Shown piece by piece: positions 11,262-21,689 of a stretch of DNA of 64,000 nt. The notes beneath the pieces were generated by a model. The model saw only the letters and a program-made list of their open reading frames with translations. It was not told the DNA's origin and searched no databases. Position 1 is the stretch's first letter. Every line of letters starts with the position of its first letter. A program made the translations under genes and the position numbers. Source of the DNA: Fragilariopsis cylindrus CCMP1102 (lineage: Eukaryota; Bacillariophyta; Bacillariophyceae; Bacillariales; Bacillariaceae); contig FMBT01000300.1 of the NCBI GenBank assembly GCA_900095095.1, positions 248,001 to 312,000 on the forward strand, given 5' to 3'.

Positions 11262-12365
11262 ATGACGGTAAACGACGACGAGAATGTTGTGACCGCTACT
11301 TCTACTGATGTTGCCGCTGATACAGCAAGTACAATTGAAAAGAGTACTACGGAAAACAACAGCAACAAACAGAAGAAACAGTCGAACATTAATAGCAGCG
11401 ACTCGATGAAAAAAAGTAAGAAGAAGAAAAAGAACAAAAAGAAAAAGACGGCGAATAATGATGAAGAAGATAGAGAAGGAGAAGAGCCGTCATCAAAAAT
11501 AATAAAAGTGATAGAAGATAACGAAAACGTATCATTGGGAGAAGGAGGATCATCATCAACAAGCAATGAAAAGAAAAAAACGACGATAGGTGATAATAAA
11601 GTTGAAGAGGATAATGACGACGACGACGACGACGACGACGACGAATTGTTAGCTGCAGCTGCTATGTGGGCTGGAGATGAAGATGGAGATAGTACAAGCA
11701 ATATGCAATCATCTAATGAAAAAGACAACAGAAAAAATGATAGTTCGACTAATCTAAAAACAACAGAAACAACACTACCAGCACCACCTGTCCAAAGAAA
11801 ACAGGTTTATTCACTACACATAACACAGTTACCATACGATTCAACTGAATTTGATCTTCGGAAGTTATTTGCTGAGCATGGATGTTCTATAACATCGATT
11901 CGTTTAGTATATGACCGTGACATGGAGGGACATAAAACTGTTTTTCGTGGTGTTGCATTTATTGATATGTACGATTCTAATTCGTATGAGGTTGCATTGA
12001 AATTACATCACAGAACATCCATTCGTGGACGGAAATTAAATGTCCGACCATGTCGATCGAAAGAAGAATTAGCAGAAATTGTTGAACGTACAAAACAACT
12101 CGTTGCAGAAAAAATCCATCATCAGCGTATGTTAGAAAGAGGAGGAGGAGATGATGGAGGTGAATCGTCATCAAACAAAAATGATAAGAAGACTGGGAAT
12201 AATAATAAGAATAAGAGGAAAGACGATGATAGAAAAGGTCATCGTGCGAAGGAAGAAGGAGGAAACATCAAATTAGATGCTGACGGTAAGCCTATCAAGC
12301 TCACCAAGAAAGAAAGGAATAAACGTGCCGCTATTATTATGATGAGAAAACGTCAGAAGAGATAA
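11262..12365 (+). CDS. Single-RRM RNA-binding protein, Lys/Asp-rich
   Basis: This intronless 367-aa protein has a highly charged low-complexity N-terminal half with Lys-rich nuclear-localisation-like clusters and a poly-Asp tract. One RNA-recognition motif lies at about residues 183-265, with RNP2-like YSLHITQLPYD and RNP1-like RGVAFIDMYD. A helical Lys/Glu segment follows, and a basic tail ends LTKKERNKRAAIIMMRKRQKR minus its first residue. The layout suggests a nucleolar ribosome-biogenesis factor (RBM34/Nop12-like), but that is inference from composition. The first ATG follows a purine-rich leader. Confidence 0.8.
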   Translation: MTVNDDENVVTATSTDVAADTASTIEKSTTENNSNKQKKQSNINSSDSMKKSKKKKKNKKKKTANNDEEDREGEEPSSKIIKVIEDNENVSLGEGGSSSTSNEKKKTTIGDNKVEEDNDDDDDDDDDELLAAAAMWAGDEDGDSTSNMQSSNEKDNRKNDSSTNLKTTETTLPAPPVQRKQVYSLHITQLPYDSTEFDLRKLFAEHGCSITSIRLVYDRDMEGHKTVFRGVAFIDMYDSNSYEVALKLHHRTSIRGRKLNVRPCRSKEELAEIVERTKQLVAEKIHHQRMLERGGGDDGGESSSNKNDKKTGNNNKNKRKDDDRKGHRAKEEGGNIKLDADGKPIKLTKKERNKRAAIIMMRKRQKR

Positions 12366-12644
12366 TAATAAACAAATAGATGTATTTCCTAATATAATAT
12401 ATAAGCAATTATTTATCTTATCGACTGCTAACATGGCAAAACTATCGCTACTTGTACCCGCAACAAACATGATATTGTCATAAGATCAGTGTCGTACCGT
12501 ATTCGTTCGTCTTCGGAACCCCCCATCCCATCAAAAACGATTTTTCTTCTTTTCTTTACATACGGAAGAACAATATATCAATATGATAAGTTGAAACGTC
12601 AAAATCATTATCATTCATCTCATCATCGTAGTTTATTATTATTT

Positions 12645-13909
12645 TTAAGCCTTCCTTTTGGTACCCTTCTTGGTACCAGCAGCAGATGCTGGTGCTGTTT
12701 TATGACAATTCGTAACGAATGATTTTAATTCTTGAAATAATGCTGCTGGTATTTTGTCTACATTCAATTCTGCCTCATCTTCACCCATATTCTTTGTTAT
12801 AGCAGCAGGACATTTATGATCAACCTCAACAATTAATTTACCTAAATCTTCTTTTGAAATTTGATATAAACCCCGAGCGAATGATCGTTTCTCATCAAGT
12901 GTAACAATACCAGTATTATTGTTACTACCACCACCGGCACCACCACTGGAATCTCCTCCTCCACCAACTACCGGCGGACGAATATCTAATTGAAAATCTT
13001 TCACTATTTTCGAATATTTTTCTTCAAACTTTTTACCCAAGTTTTTAGCTAAAAGAAAAAAATCTGACCCGTCCTGATTGTATGTCATACAGTTCGCCCA
13101 TACCAAACGAATGTCATCTGCATTGAGAAGAAAAAATGTTTTTGGATTGGGGAAAAGAGAAAAATGTTAACACAATATTCTTTTGTTAAACGTCGCCGCC
13201 AATTAAAATAAAAACCCAATCATAAGAAGAATCAATCCTATCATAATAATTATTCAATTTATCATGTTCTACAACTAACTTACCCGCAGCATCAGGAATA
13301 GATTTATATTTACGTGCACTGATATTTCTTTTGACCGATCCCAAATCCATAGGCTTTTTAATAAGGGTAGGATAGTCAAATAATCCCATTCCTTTCCAAT
13401 CGACAGGTACTCGAAATGGTTCTATACGTATGTGTATAAGTATAAATAAATAAGTGGATAGAAAATGGCAATACATTTTCCGGTTTGAAACAAGTTAGTT
13501 AGATTCAAGGGAAAAGAAAAAACGAAAAAAGTCGTGAGTAACTTAAAAACCATAGGAATGAATAGAATATTCTTGAGATAATAATAGTAATATTGCCTCT
13601 TTTCCTTCTCTTCCGTCAATACTTTCGTGGTCCAACCAACAACTAAAATTTCATTCTAACAATCAAGGCGATTACGATGATTTTGAAGAGAGTAAAATTT
13701 GCAATATTATTTGTTGACAAGGATAAAAATCATGTCGTAACGCAATGAAAATGAAACCAATGGCATGACGAAAGATCAGAGATGCAACGCTGCACCGTAC
13801 AGCAATTACTGCATTGATTTTTTTGTTACGTACCAGTATCCGACCGTGAAATCATATTCTGTAAGATTTTAGACATGGCTGTCCATTGCGCATCCGTCGG
13901 AGCTGTCAT
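12645..13909 (-). CDS. Small bromodomain-NET domain protein (three exons)
   Basis: Exons are 13909-13834, 13421-13284 and 13117-12645, giving 228 aa. The bromodomain binds acetyl-lysine on histones. Splicing joins its helices: ILQNMISRSDT, then EPFRVPVDWKGMGLFDYPTL, KKPMDLGSVKRNI, and DDIRLVWANCMTYNQDGSDF. The last contains the acetyl-lysine-anchoring Asn. A Gly/Asn-rich linker leads to a NET-like segment (about 160-215; DEKRSFARGLYQISKEDLGK, then VDKIPAALFQELKSFV) and a basic tail. One bromodomain plus NET is the plant GTE / reduced BET plan; animal BET proteins have two bromodomains. All junctions are GT-AG with consistent phase. The first exon starts at MTAPTDAQW, with no in-frame ATG upstream. 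Confidence 0.88.
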
Positions 13910-14464
13910 TATTACTATTGCGTATTGTTATTGAATTGGAATGATGGTAGTGCTAAGAATAAGGCGATGCTTGATAGATGGTACTAGTATTTCTTGTATA
14001 ATATTAGACTATTATTATCGAAATAGGAGGGTATTTATTAGAAGTGAATTGGCATTGTAATTGATCATTGTCTATTATTTCTATTGTTTTATTGTATTTT
14101 TGCAATGCGCAACTGTTTTGGGGTCGTTCGGTTTTCGGGGTCACCGATTGTTATTTGGAATCTCGAATCTCTAACCCTAAATAATCAATATTCTCCCCTT
14201 AACGACGTCATCTCCATGTTTCGTTCCGAAACTCCTGCGATATCACGGCATCACAAAATTCATTCACTCCAATGATTTTAAATTAATGGTTGTTTGTCTT
14301 TTGTCTGCTAGGAATAGCTATTTTGTAACGTTAGTAAGTTCTTGTTCATTGAAAAAGGAAACAAGTGTAGCTACTTTGTAACGTTAGTAAGAAGTTTGTT
14401 CATAGAAGAAGGAAACAAGTGCAGCTACTATCAGAGAAGCAAGTTATTTCTTGACGGTTCAAAA
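13910..14464. promoter_or_regulatory. Divergent spacer, bromodomain / NDH-2
   Basis: No supported gene. It contains the tandem leader repeat described separately, just upstream of the NDH-2 start. Confidence 0.5.
14322..14428 (+). repeat. Two tandem copies of a 53-54 bp unit
   Basis: Copy 1 is 14322-14374 and copy 2 is 14375-14428. Each runs from TTTGTAACGTTAGTAAG to AGCTAC with a few substitutions. They lie 37 bases upstream of the NDH-2 ATG, so they are probably in its 5' leader. Confidence 0.8.
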
Positions 14465-16781
14465 ATGATACAAGCAATGCGTCTTTGGTCATACGCAATC
14501 AGTTTCCTCCTTTGCTATTGGAGTTATCAGAAGAATGCGACCGACGCTTTCGTTCAGAGTCCACGTGAACGACCGTCATCGGTAGTAGTACTCCTCCGTG
14601 ATACTACCAAAGATGAAAGTGTGGATAGAGAAAAGGCATTAAGGATGGAAATTGTTGAAAGAAACTCTAAGGTTGAAGACGAAGGACAATACGCTATTCT
14701 GGACGGTACAGGGATGAACACTGAAACACAAGCAGCAGTAGTAGTAGAGAAGGAAACATCATCAGATTCGTCGTCGTCGTCGTCGTCGTCCACTATATTA
14801 TCATCGACGGAAGAAGGTGGGATGTCGATTGAGAGAGAAAAACTAGAGCGTCTTATAAAAAAACGTCCATATGCACTTTTCTTAGCGGAAAAGGTAGCCG
14901 AAATTGTAGAAGATACCGTCGAAGGTTTATTTAAAAGTAAAAGTAACAACGATAACGAAGCAGCTAGTAGTAGCAGTAGTCCTTCGGATGGACAACGAGA
15001 AAAAGTCGTCGTTCTCGGAACAGGGTGGGGCGCTGCCGCATTCTTGAAGGGTATCGATACACGATTGTATGACGTGACAATCATTTCTCCTCGTAATTAC
15101 TTCGTCTTTACACCAATGCTTGCAGGTGCCAGTGTCGGTACTGTAGATTATAGATCTATTACTGAACCAATTCGAGAGGTAAGAATTATTATTCATACGT
15201 CGTGTAGCTAGCATAGAATGCTAATGTTTTCGAAGTTGATGGTATTGCTTGTGTACTCACAAATTCGACGAGCAATATAGTGTGATTAGATACGAGACCT
15301 GTTGACAACTGACTCTTAAAGAACAACCAAATTCATTCTCTGTCGTTGTTTGTCCACAACATTTGTACACATATCAATTAGATCAATCGTGATGCTAGGT
15401 TTCTTGAGTCGTTAGCCACTGATGTCGACGAAGTTGGTAAAACTTTGACATGCGAATCGGTCGTTTGTGATGGAAATTCATGTGAAATCAACGAATTTTC
15501 TATCCCATACGATCGACTCGTTGTCACGATAGGGGCACAAACGAATACATTTGGTATACCTGGAGTTCGAGAACACTGCAATTTCTTGAAACAAATAGAG
15601 GATGCTAGACGGATTCGAACTGCAATCGTTAATTGCTTTGAACGTGCTAATTTGCCCGGACTTTCGGATGAGGAACGTATCAATATCCTAACTTTCGCTG
15701 TTATTGGAGCCGGCCCAACAGGGATTGAGTTTGCAGCTGAACTTCGTGATTTCGTGGAAGAAGATGGTCCTAAATACTACCCGACTTTGTTGAAATATGT
15801 CCGGATAAAGGTTATCGAGGCTTCGTCGACGATCCTAGCTCCGTTCGACAAGTCTTTGCAAGAAGAGGCAATTACGCAAATGAATCGAAATGTTGAATTT
15901 AAGGATATAAGTATTTATAGACTTCTCCCGGAACGTTTCAAACTGGTTGAGCTACTTTTGGATAGCTCCGTGAAGGAAGTAACAGCCAAGACAATATTGT
16001 TGAATGACGGCAATACTATTAACTACGGACTTTCTGTTTGGGCTGCAGGGAACGGTCCACTTCCCCTCACTCTACAAATTGTTGATAAATTGGGCGAGGA
16101 GCAATCTTCAGAACAGAATGTAGCACGTGGTCGGATCGTTACCGACGCCTGGATGCGAGCAAAGGGTTCCAATGGTAGTATTCTAGCCTTTGGGGATTGT
16201 TCTTGTACGACGGAAGGTCCAGATGGACCTCTTCCAGCAACGGTAAGCTCGACTAAAACCCCGATATCATAGGATCTAGTATTGCATTTTCACGATTATC
16301 GGCATCAATTTATGCTTTCGTTTTTTTCTTTCTCTCACAACTCGTCCATCTCGCTCATTTTTAGGGTCAAGTCGCAGCTCAACAGGGAGAATATCTAGCG
16401 AAGTTAATGAACAAAGGGTACGACCTGAGCCCGACAATAAATACCAATGGAGGTATTGTGACGTTGCCACCAACTCCTAAACCAGAATACCAATCAACTG
16501 TATCAGAATCGATTGCCAACTTTTCGACTCGAACGGGTGAATACGCTAAGCCATTTCAATTTCTGAACCTAGGGATTCTAGCGTATACGGGCGGTGGTTC
16601 TGCTCTTGCACAAGTTCCAACCGGCCCAAATGCTGAACCTATCAAAGGGACAGGAAAAATTGGAAATGCGCTCTGGAAGAGCGTTTACATCAGCAAGCAA
16701 GTATCATGGAGAAATAGATTTATGGTTGTCAACGACTGGGTTCGTAGACAAATCTTTGGCCGCGACATCACTAGATTATAG
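14465..16781 (+). CDS. Type II NAD(P)H dehydrogenase, plastid-type (three exons)
   Basis: NDH-2 is a single-subunit flavoenzyme passing electrons from NAD(P)H to quinone without proton pumping. Exons are 14465-15178, 15382-16242 and 16365-16781, giving 663 aa. The FAD-binding fold starts at about residue 181 ([16 protein letters not shown]) and leads to [21 protein letters not shown]. The second dinucleotide fold is [17 protein letters not shown]. The C-terminal quinone/membrane region ([20 protein letters not shown], then [16 protein letters not shown]) is complete. The N-terminus is a signal segment ending TDA-F, so a plastid role (chlororespiration or plastoquinone reduction) is likely. 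A Ser/acidic linker of about 130 residues precedes the enzyme. I chose ATG 14465 over upstream in-frame non-ATG codons because the signal peptide begins there. No EF-hand is seen. Confidence 0.92.
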
Positions 16782-17143
16782 TGAAACTGCTATGCTGATT
16801 TTATTATAAAAAGTAAATAATAGCTATATTTCCATTCGTTTATAAGATCGTTCTCGAGTACATTATTAATGTTTCGCTAGCTAATAGTAGGGATTGCCAC
16901 GTTTTTGGTGCGGTTTTCATATAAAGTTTGTATTATTGTAAGTTGCTTCTTTATTTTCGATGTTTTAATTATCTATACTTGTGTTCAAAGGATGGACGGA
17001 GAGTTATGTATTAATTTTTGCTATGAAATTACAATGATCATCATCTTGTAAATTGACGTATTCTTTGGACGACACGAAAATATACTTGAAGTCAAAAGCA
17101 ATTCACTACATTGTTTATGAGAACTACTTTTTCATCTTTGGAT
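16782..17143. other. Convergent intergenic spacer
   Basis: This lies between the 3' ends of NDH-2 and the hydrolase gene. It is AT-rich and I see nothing else in it. Confidence 0.6.
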
Positions 17144-18469
17144 TCAAACACCAAAGATTGTATCTGACCAAATCTTGAAGATTTTCTTGCTTTCTTCACC
17201 CATGGCTGCTAAGGGATCAACGTGTAACCCAATGTCCTGAAAAAATGTTATATCTGCCTTTGCTTCTTTCAAAGCGTCCGCAATTTCCTTCCCATCATCA
17301 TGTAACGGATCGGCCCGATTTACCCGAATAATAATTTTAGGTGCATTATTCTCGTCATTTAGACTTTCGGGAAGATCTAAATTAGGACAGACAAGTCGTT
17401 GAACAGCTTTCGAGGGATTCTTGGTCTTCCACTTGTTCCACGACAAGTAATTAGAATCCTTTCTCAACACTTCTTCTAATGTTGGCTTTTGTTCCTGACT
17501 ATCTTCGCTTAATTCTGGAGGTGCTTCCAAGTCAAGATAAGCTCTGAAGCACCAGCGTAACCATGTCATGGGAGGGAAGGTATTCTGATTCATGTAACAG
17601 CTCATAGTATCGACCGCAGGATTAAGAAAGGGACATTGCGATTGAATGGACAAGATTCTACCGGGATACTTTCGAAAACTTTCCAAACCAGTTATTAAAG
17701 ATAGATTAGCTCCAGCAGAAGCACCTGTTATGTGAACTTTACGTGTGCTGTTGGTTCCCGAGAGAAGGTAATCAATGACAGACAGACCGTCCATAACCGC
17801 AATCGGGAATGGATTTTCGGGAGAAAGCGCGTAGTCCACAGAGATAGTGATCAAATCGTTCTTCTGTTCAGCCATTTGAACGAGTGTGGCCACATCGATA
17901 TTCAACAAAAAATCGTGCATTCCACCAATGACAAAACCACCTCCATGAAAGTGTACAAGAACAGGGACATCTGGGGCGAAGTTCCTTAGATCAATCTTTT
18001 CGAATTCAACCTCTACGCATCCGGAACTATTTTTTCCTAATTCAACGACTTCTTCGGTAGCCAATAAGGTTGACGGAAATCGCACAAGTATCTTAACCTC
18101 TTCCCGAGCATGTAAGGCTTCTGGAAGAATAATATCCTGTTCGTCAGCAATAATGTTCCATTCCTTAAGAATATTCTTTCGAAAAGGAATTGAGCCAATC
18201 GATTCAGCTATTATTGGACAACCATTAGTTGCCTTCGACCATCCTTTGATAGACATTCCCTCTAGTCTAGTATCCATATCACGCATCGCCTTTCGTGCCT
18301 TATCCGTATACGTTTCGGCCTCCGGAGAACCAATTTCCGTCTGACCCATTTGATAAAAAGGGAGCATGAGACCACCTACAGACGACATAATTTTTTGTGC
18401 CAACGTCAAGAACGGATGCCATATAACGCTGTAAGGCGTTGGAATGGATGTGGTTGTTGTCGATGTCAT
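17144..18469 (-). CDS. HSL-family alpha/beta hydrolase (esterase/lipase-like)
   Basis: This intronless 441-aa protein belongs to the hormone-sensitive-lipase class of carboxylester hydrolases. The oxyanion-hole motif HFHGGGF lies near residue 175 and the nucleophile elbow TGASAGANLS near residue 250. A downstream Asp (NRADPLHDDG, about 386) and His (GLHVDPLA, about 416) complete a Ser-Asp-His triad. SVDYALSPENPFP is the typical strand after the HGGG block. The N-terminal 60 residues contain a modest hydrophobic stretch but no clear signal peptide. The substrate cannot be read from sequence; small esters or acyl lipids are usual for the family. Confidence 0.9.
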   Translation of the reverse strand: MTSTTTTSIPTPYSVIWHPFLTLAQKIMSSVGGLMLPFYQMGQTEIGSPEAETYTDKARKAMRDMDTRLEGMSIKGWSKATNGCPIIAESIGSIPFRKNILKEWNIIADEQDIILPEALHAREEVKILVRFPSTLLATEEVVELGKNSSGCVEVEFEKIDLRNFAPDVPVLVHFHGGGFVIGGMHDFLLNIDVATLVQMAEQKNDLITISVDYALSPENPFPIAVMDGLSVIDYLLSGTNSTRKVHITGASAGANLSLITGLESFRKYPGRILSIQSQCPFLNPAVDTMSCYMNQNTFPPMTWLRWCFRAYLDLEAPPELSEDSQEQKPTLEEVLRKDSNYLSWNKWKTKNPSKAVQRLVCPNLDLPESLNDENNAPKIIIRVNRADPLHDDGKEIADALKEAKADITFFQDIGLHVDPLAAMGEESKKIFKIWSDTIFGV

Positions 18470-19211
18470 CTTCTCTCTGCTCTCTACTGTCTGCTATCTG
18501 CCTTCCACGTGAATTTTTAAAGACTTGCTAGCTAGCCAGAAGTTGCTTCACAATGCTTCTTCGATTGTTAAAAAAAATGATTGTAAACAAGTACTTCGTA
18601 GATATATTAATATTATGCAATGTTCGCATTAGATTGAAGATTGAAGATCGAGGCAGCGAGGCAGCGCCGCCTGTACCATGCATTCTTTATTCTCTTTTTT
18701 CATCGTCATCGTCGTTGCCATCATCTTCAATCTGTGGCCTTCCGTTAGTTCCCTTGTTTTAACGCGCAAAACCTCGTGCTTTTTTTTAAAACTAACGGAA
18801 GGTCTGCCTAAGTGGACTCACTCGACTCAGTCCTCGCTCCTCGCACTATAAAAAAAAGAACGACACATACTTTCAACTTGGACGCGATAGAGTACGGTAC
18901 TGTAGGCTACCGTACTTCGAAGTACTCTACCCTCTTCTACTTGATTACTGAAGCACATTTCTCCATTTTCGTAACTGGATTTAGCGATTCGTGCGAATCA
19001 ATCGATAGATTGAAGATAGTTCAATAATCTACTAGTCGTACCATTATTAGAAAAGAAATAGAGATACTTCGTTTGAGCTAGCTACTAAATAGAAAAAATG
19101 ATTTTATCTGTAAAAAATTATACAATAAAAAAATGTATTATTATTTTATTATTCATTATAAAGGCACGTTGCGTTGTATATCTATCTACTACGTTTAGCT
19201 ATAGCTAGAAC
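18470..19211. other. Intergenic spacer with an inverted repeat
   Basis: No supported gene. It holds the 13-bp inverted repeat listed next, a GACTCACTCGACTC word near 18817, and a TACGGTACTGTAG / CTACCGTAC inverted stretch near 18893-18915. Confidence 0.6.
18738..18802. repeat. 13-bp inverted repeat around a 39-nt loop
   Basis: CCTTCCGTTAGTT at 18738-18750 is perfectly complementary to AACTAACGGAAGG at 18790-18802. The loop contains GCGCG and a T run. Confidence 0.85.
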
Positions 19212-19284
19212 CTAGAGCGTCTCGTCGATCCATCGGTTGATTTGGTCGAGGGCTATCATCATCACTGTCGACGACGACGACGAC

Positions 19285-19326
<42 letters not shown>

Positions 19327-20489
19327 TCTGCTTCGTCTATTATTTTGTTATTGACGTCGTGGTCGTTTTTATTTTTATTTTTCTTCTTCTTCTTCTTCTT
19401 TTCGTTAGTGGTGGTGGTGGTGGTGGTCGCCAGATCGATGATTTCAACCATACCATATGGACCATTTGGATTACTGTGACGGGTTGCAACAAACCTTGAT
19501 GCACGATTCCATACTTTATTGTTTGGTACCGTCAGGACGACCATCATCGGTACAGAATTCGATTCGATTAATAATTTCTTGGAACGAAATCTATCTTGGT
19601 CTGGATCATGCTCGTTATCGTGAAGAATCCTAGAACGCAGCAACGCTATCGTATCGTCGTCGTCGTCGTCGTCGTCGTCGCCATCATTATTATTATCACG
19701 TGGGTTATCATTAATAAGTATCGGATCGATCATTATCAAGCCTTGGAGTGAACAACTTTCAAGGTAATACTGAGCACATAGGGATGCCACAGGACCTCGT
19801 GCGATGAGAACAGCATCATTAATTGTTGGAAGCTCAGAATGTTTTAAGGATTTCAATAGTTCATCAAACAATAACAACACAGGTTCATCTTCACCATCAT
19901 CACCATTACAATCAAGACGATTTTGTTGTTGTCGTCGTCGTCGCCGATCGATTGAAATTGACCCAAAAGACATTCCATACTTCCGTGGAATTTTCGACCG
20001 AAAGGTTTCCATCCACGAAATACATAATGTGTCATCCTCATCCGCGCTGTTGTTGTTATTGTTATCGTTACCTTTACGAGACATGGAATATTCGCTGTCC
20101 TCCATCAATATCACTGTAAATGGTTTTTCTAAAATGGTGGAACCGATAGGGGTTTCATTAATCGACGAAAACGACAGCAATGGGTTCATGATTTTATTAC
20201 TGTCATCGTTTCTATTATAAATATCGCTTCTTTCATCTTCGTTATTTTTCTCGTCAAGATTATTATTATCATTATTTGAATGCACATTCAACGATCGTCG
20301 TCGTTCATGAAGAAAAGATGAGCCGAATTGCTGTGATGGGAATAACGATTTTTTAGATATCGAGCCGAATTGACGATAATTATTATAATAATGGTAATAG
20401 TGACACCGGCACGATGAAGGACCTACAGGCAAGGGGAACCGGATTTTGATTCCAAGTCGCATCATCATCATCATCATCATCATCGACAT
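19212..20489 (-). CDS. Low-complexity protein of unknown function, possible degenerate alpha/beta hydrolase fold
   Basis: I do not recognise this 425-aa protein. The start is the ATG at 20489, in a run of Met codons that makes the exact start uncertain. The N-terminus is basic and Tyr/Arg-rich, and could be an organelle presequence. Ordered segments are KPFTVILMEDSEYSM, LCISWMETFRSKIP, PVLLLFDELLKSL and DAVLIARGPVASLCAQYYLE followed by LQGLIMIDPIL. The strand-turn-helix at ARGPVAS resembles a nucleophile elbow without the usual Ser, followed by a strand ending in Asp-Pro as in alpha/beta hydrolases. Poly-Asp, poly-Lys/Asn and a Ser run of about 20 separate these. If the resemblance is real it would be a non-catalytic fold. 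Confidence 0.6.
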
Positions 20490-21689
20490 CAATTTATTTT
20501 GTATTATTATTATTATTATTATGTATTTTTATTTTGGCATCCAGAGTAAATTATTCATGTATCACGCATGTGACAAGCTAGCCATCAATCTACATATAGA
20601 AACAGGGTATTATTTGCACATTCAATTCTAAAGCATTATATGCCGTAAGAGCTCCATTGTTGATAGAGATCGAGAAAGTTATGCTGTTATATTATTCAAT
20701 CGATCTCTTGAATGTGTTCGCTTTGAATTTCGTAAACAATCTTTTGATTGATTTCCTTGCCTTCACCAATAAAAGAACGAGTAAAAATTGATACGAAAAT
20801 TTGGGGTAAGCAATCATTCGATCATCTCCCCCAAAATGTAGTTGTATGTTTCATCTACGGTACGGAAACGCCTGCTACAGTACTCAGTACAGTAGGTACT
20901 AGGCTACTGTATAAACCCTTGCCAATCCTTATCATCTATCATCTCAAGTATAACAACAAATCAATGTCAATTGCACCAGCCCTCTAGCAAAAGAAATAAT
21001 TAACTATAGCACTATACTAATTAATTGAAAGTATTGACGATGGATGAAGAACTGATTTTAATATTATTCTTAGTTGCATGGGAAGAATGATGATGTATAC
21101 TCTGACTGCAGTCCTGTGTCTGAAAATGCTGCAGTTGCTTTGTCTGAGAGCAATGGCTTGGTGTTCAGACTAAGCTCCTCCCTATGTCTATTTCCAAATG
21201 AAGCAGATGTTAAATAAAGACAAACATAGGCAGTTCAATCATATGAATTTGAAGACAAAAAATATATAGCACATACCATTTAGGATCAATTTTGACAGCA
21301 CTTCGCATATGATAGACAACATATCATATAAATGATTAGTATGATATGGAAGAATTAATTAACATACATTAAACTTTTTCTATTAATAAGAAATGAAATT
21401 AGAGCTGTCATTAAGGCCTATTAATAGTGGCTGTAGCAGCAGGATGTGTGTTGTTGATGATGATTATGTTGCCGTCGCCACCTTTGTAATTTAATTTTTT
21501 AATATGGCTTCCCCTTTTCCTATGAAAGGATATGAATAATATCATATCCTATTTATATTTTAATAGTTTTTCTTCGTAGTAGTACTTTATGCTTCAACAA
21601 TTTATACAGTAATTGAGTTGGTGATGTAATTTCGTTCACTTGTATAATTCTTTGCCCCCATGATCGGTTCTTTAATATATTGCAATCGT
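20490..21689. other. Intergenic spacer of 1.2 kb
   Basis: No supported gene. A cluster of CTACAGTACTCAGTACAGTAG words lies near 20874-20910. A stretch near 21085-21150 has C-box-like and D-box-like words but no good terminal stem, so I do not call a snoRNA. Confidence 0.55.

Noticed and set aside
14342-14464. Upstream extension of NDH-2
   Set aside because: The extension has no ATG, consists of the tandem repeat, and would mask the signal peptide that begins at 14465.
19237-19479. Long poly-Asp frame opposite the Ser tract
   Set aside because: It is the antisense shadow of a Ser-coding repeat in the minus-strand gene. The same holds for many Ser/Asp frames across the window.
20748-20987. 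79-residue frame in spacer
   Set aside because: No family features, and it crosses the repeated CTACAGTA words typical of non-coding DNA here.
21085-21150. Possible C/D-box snoRNA
   Set aside because: It has ATGATGA and CTGA words in order, but the terminal stem is at most four offset pairs and no guide match can be checked by eye.
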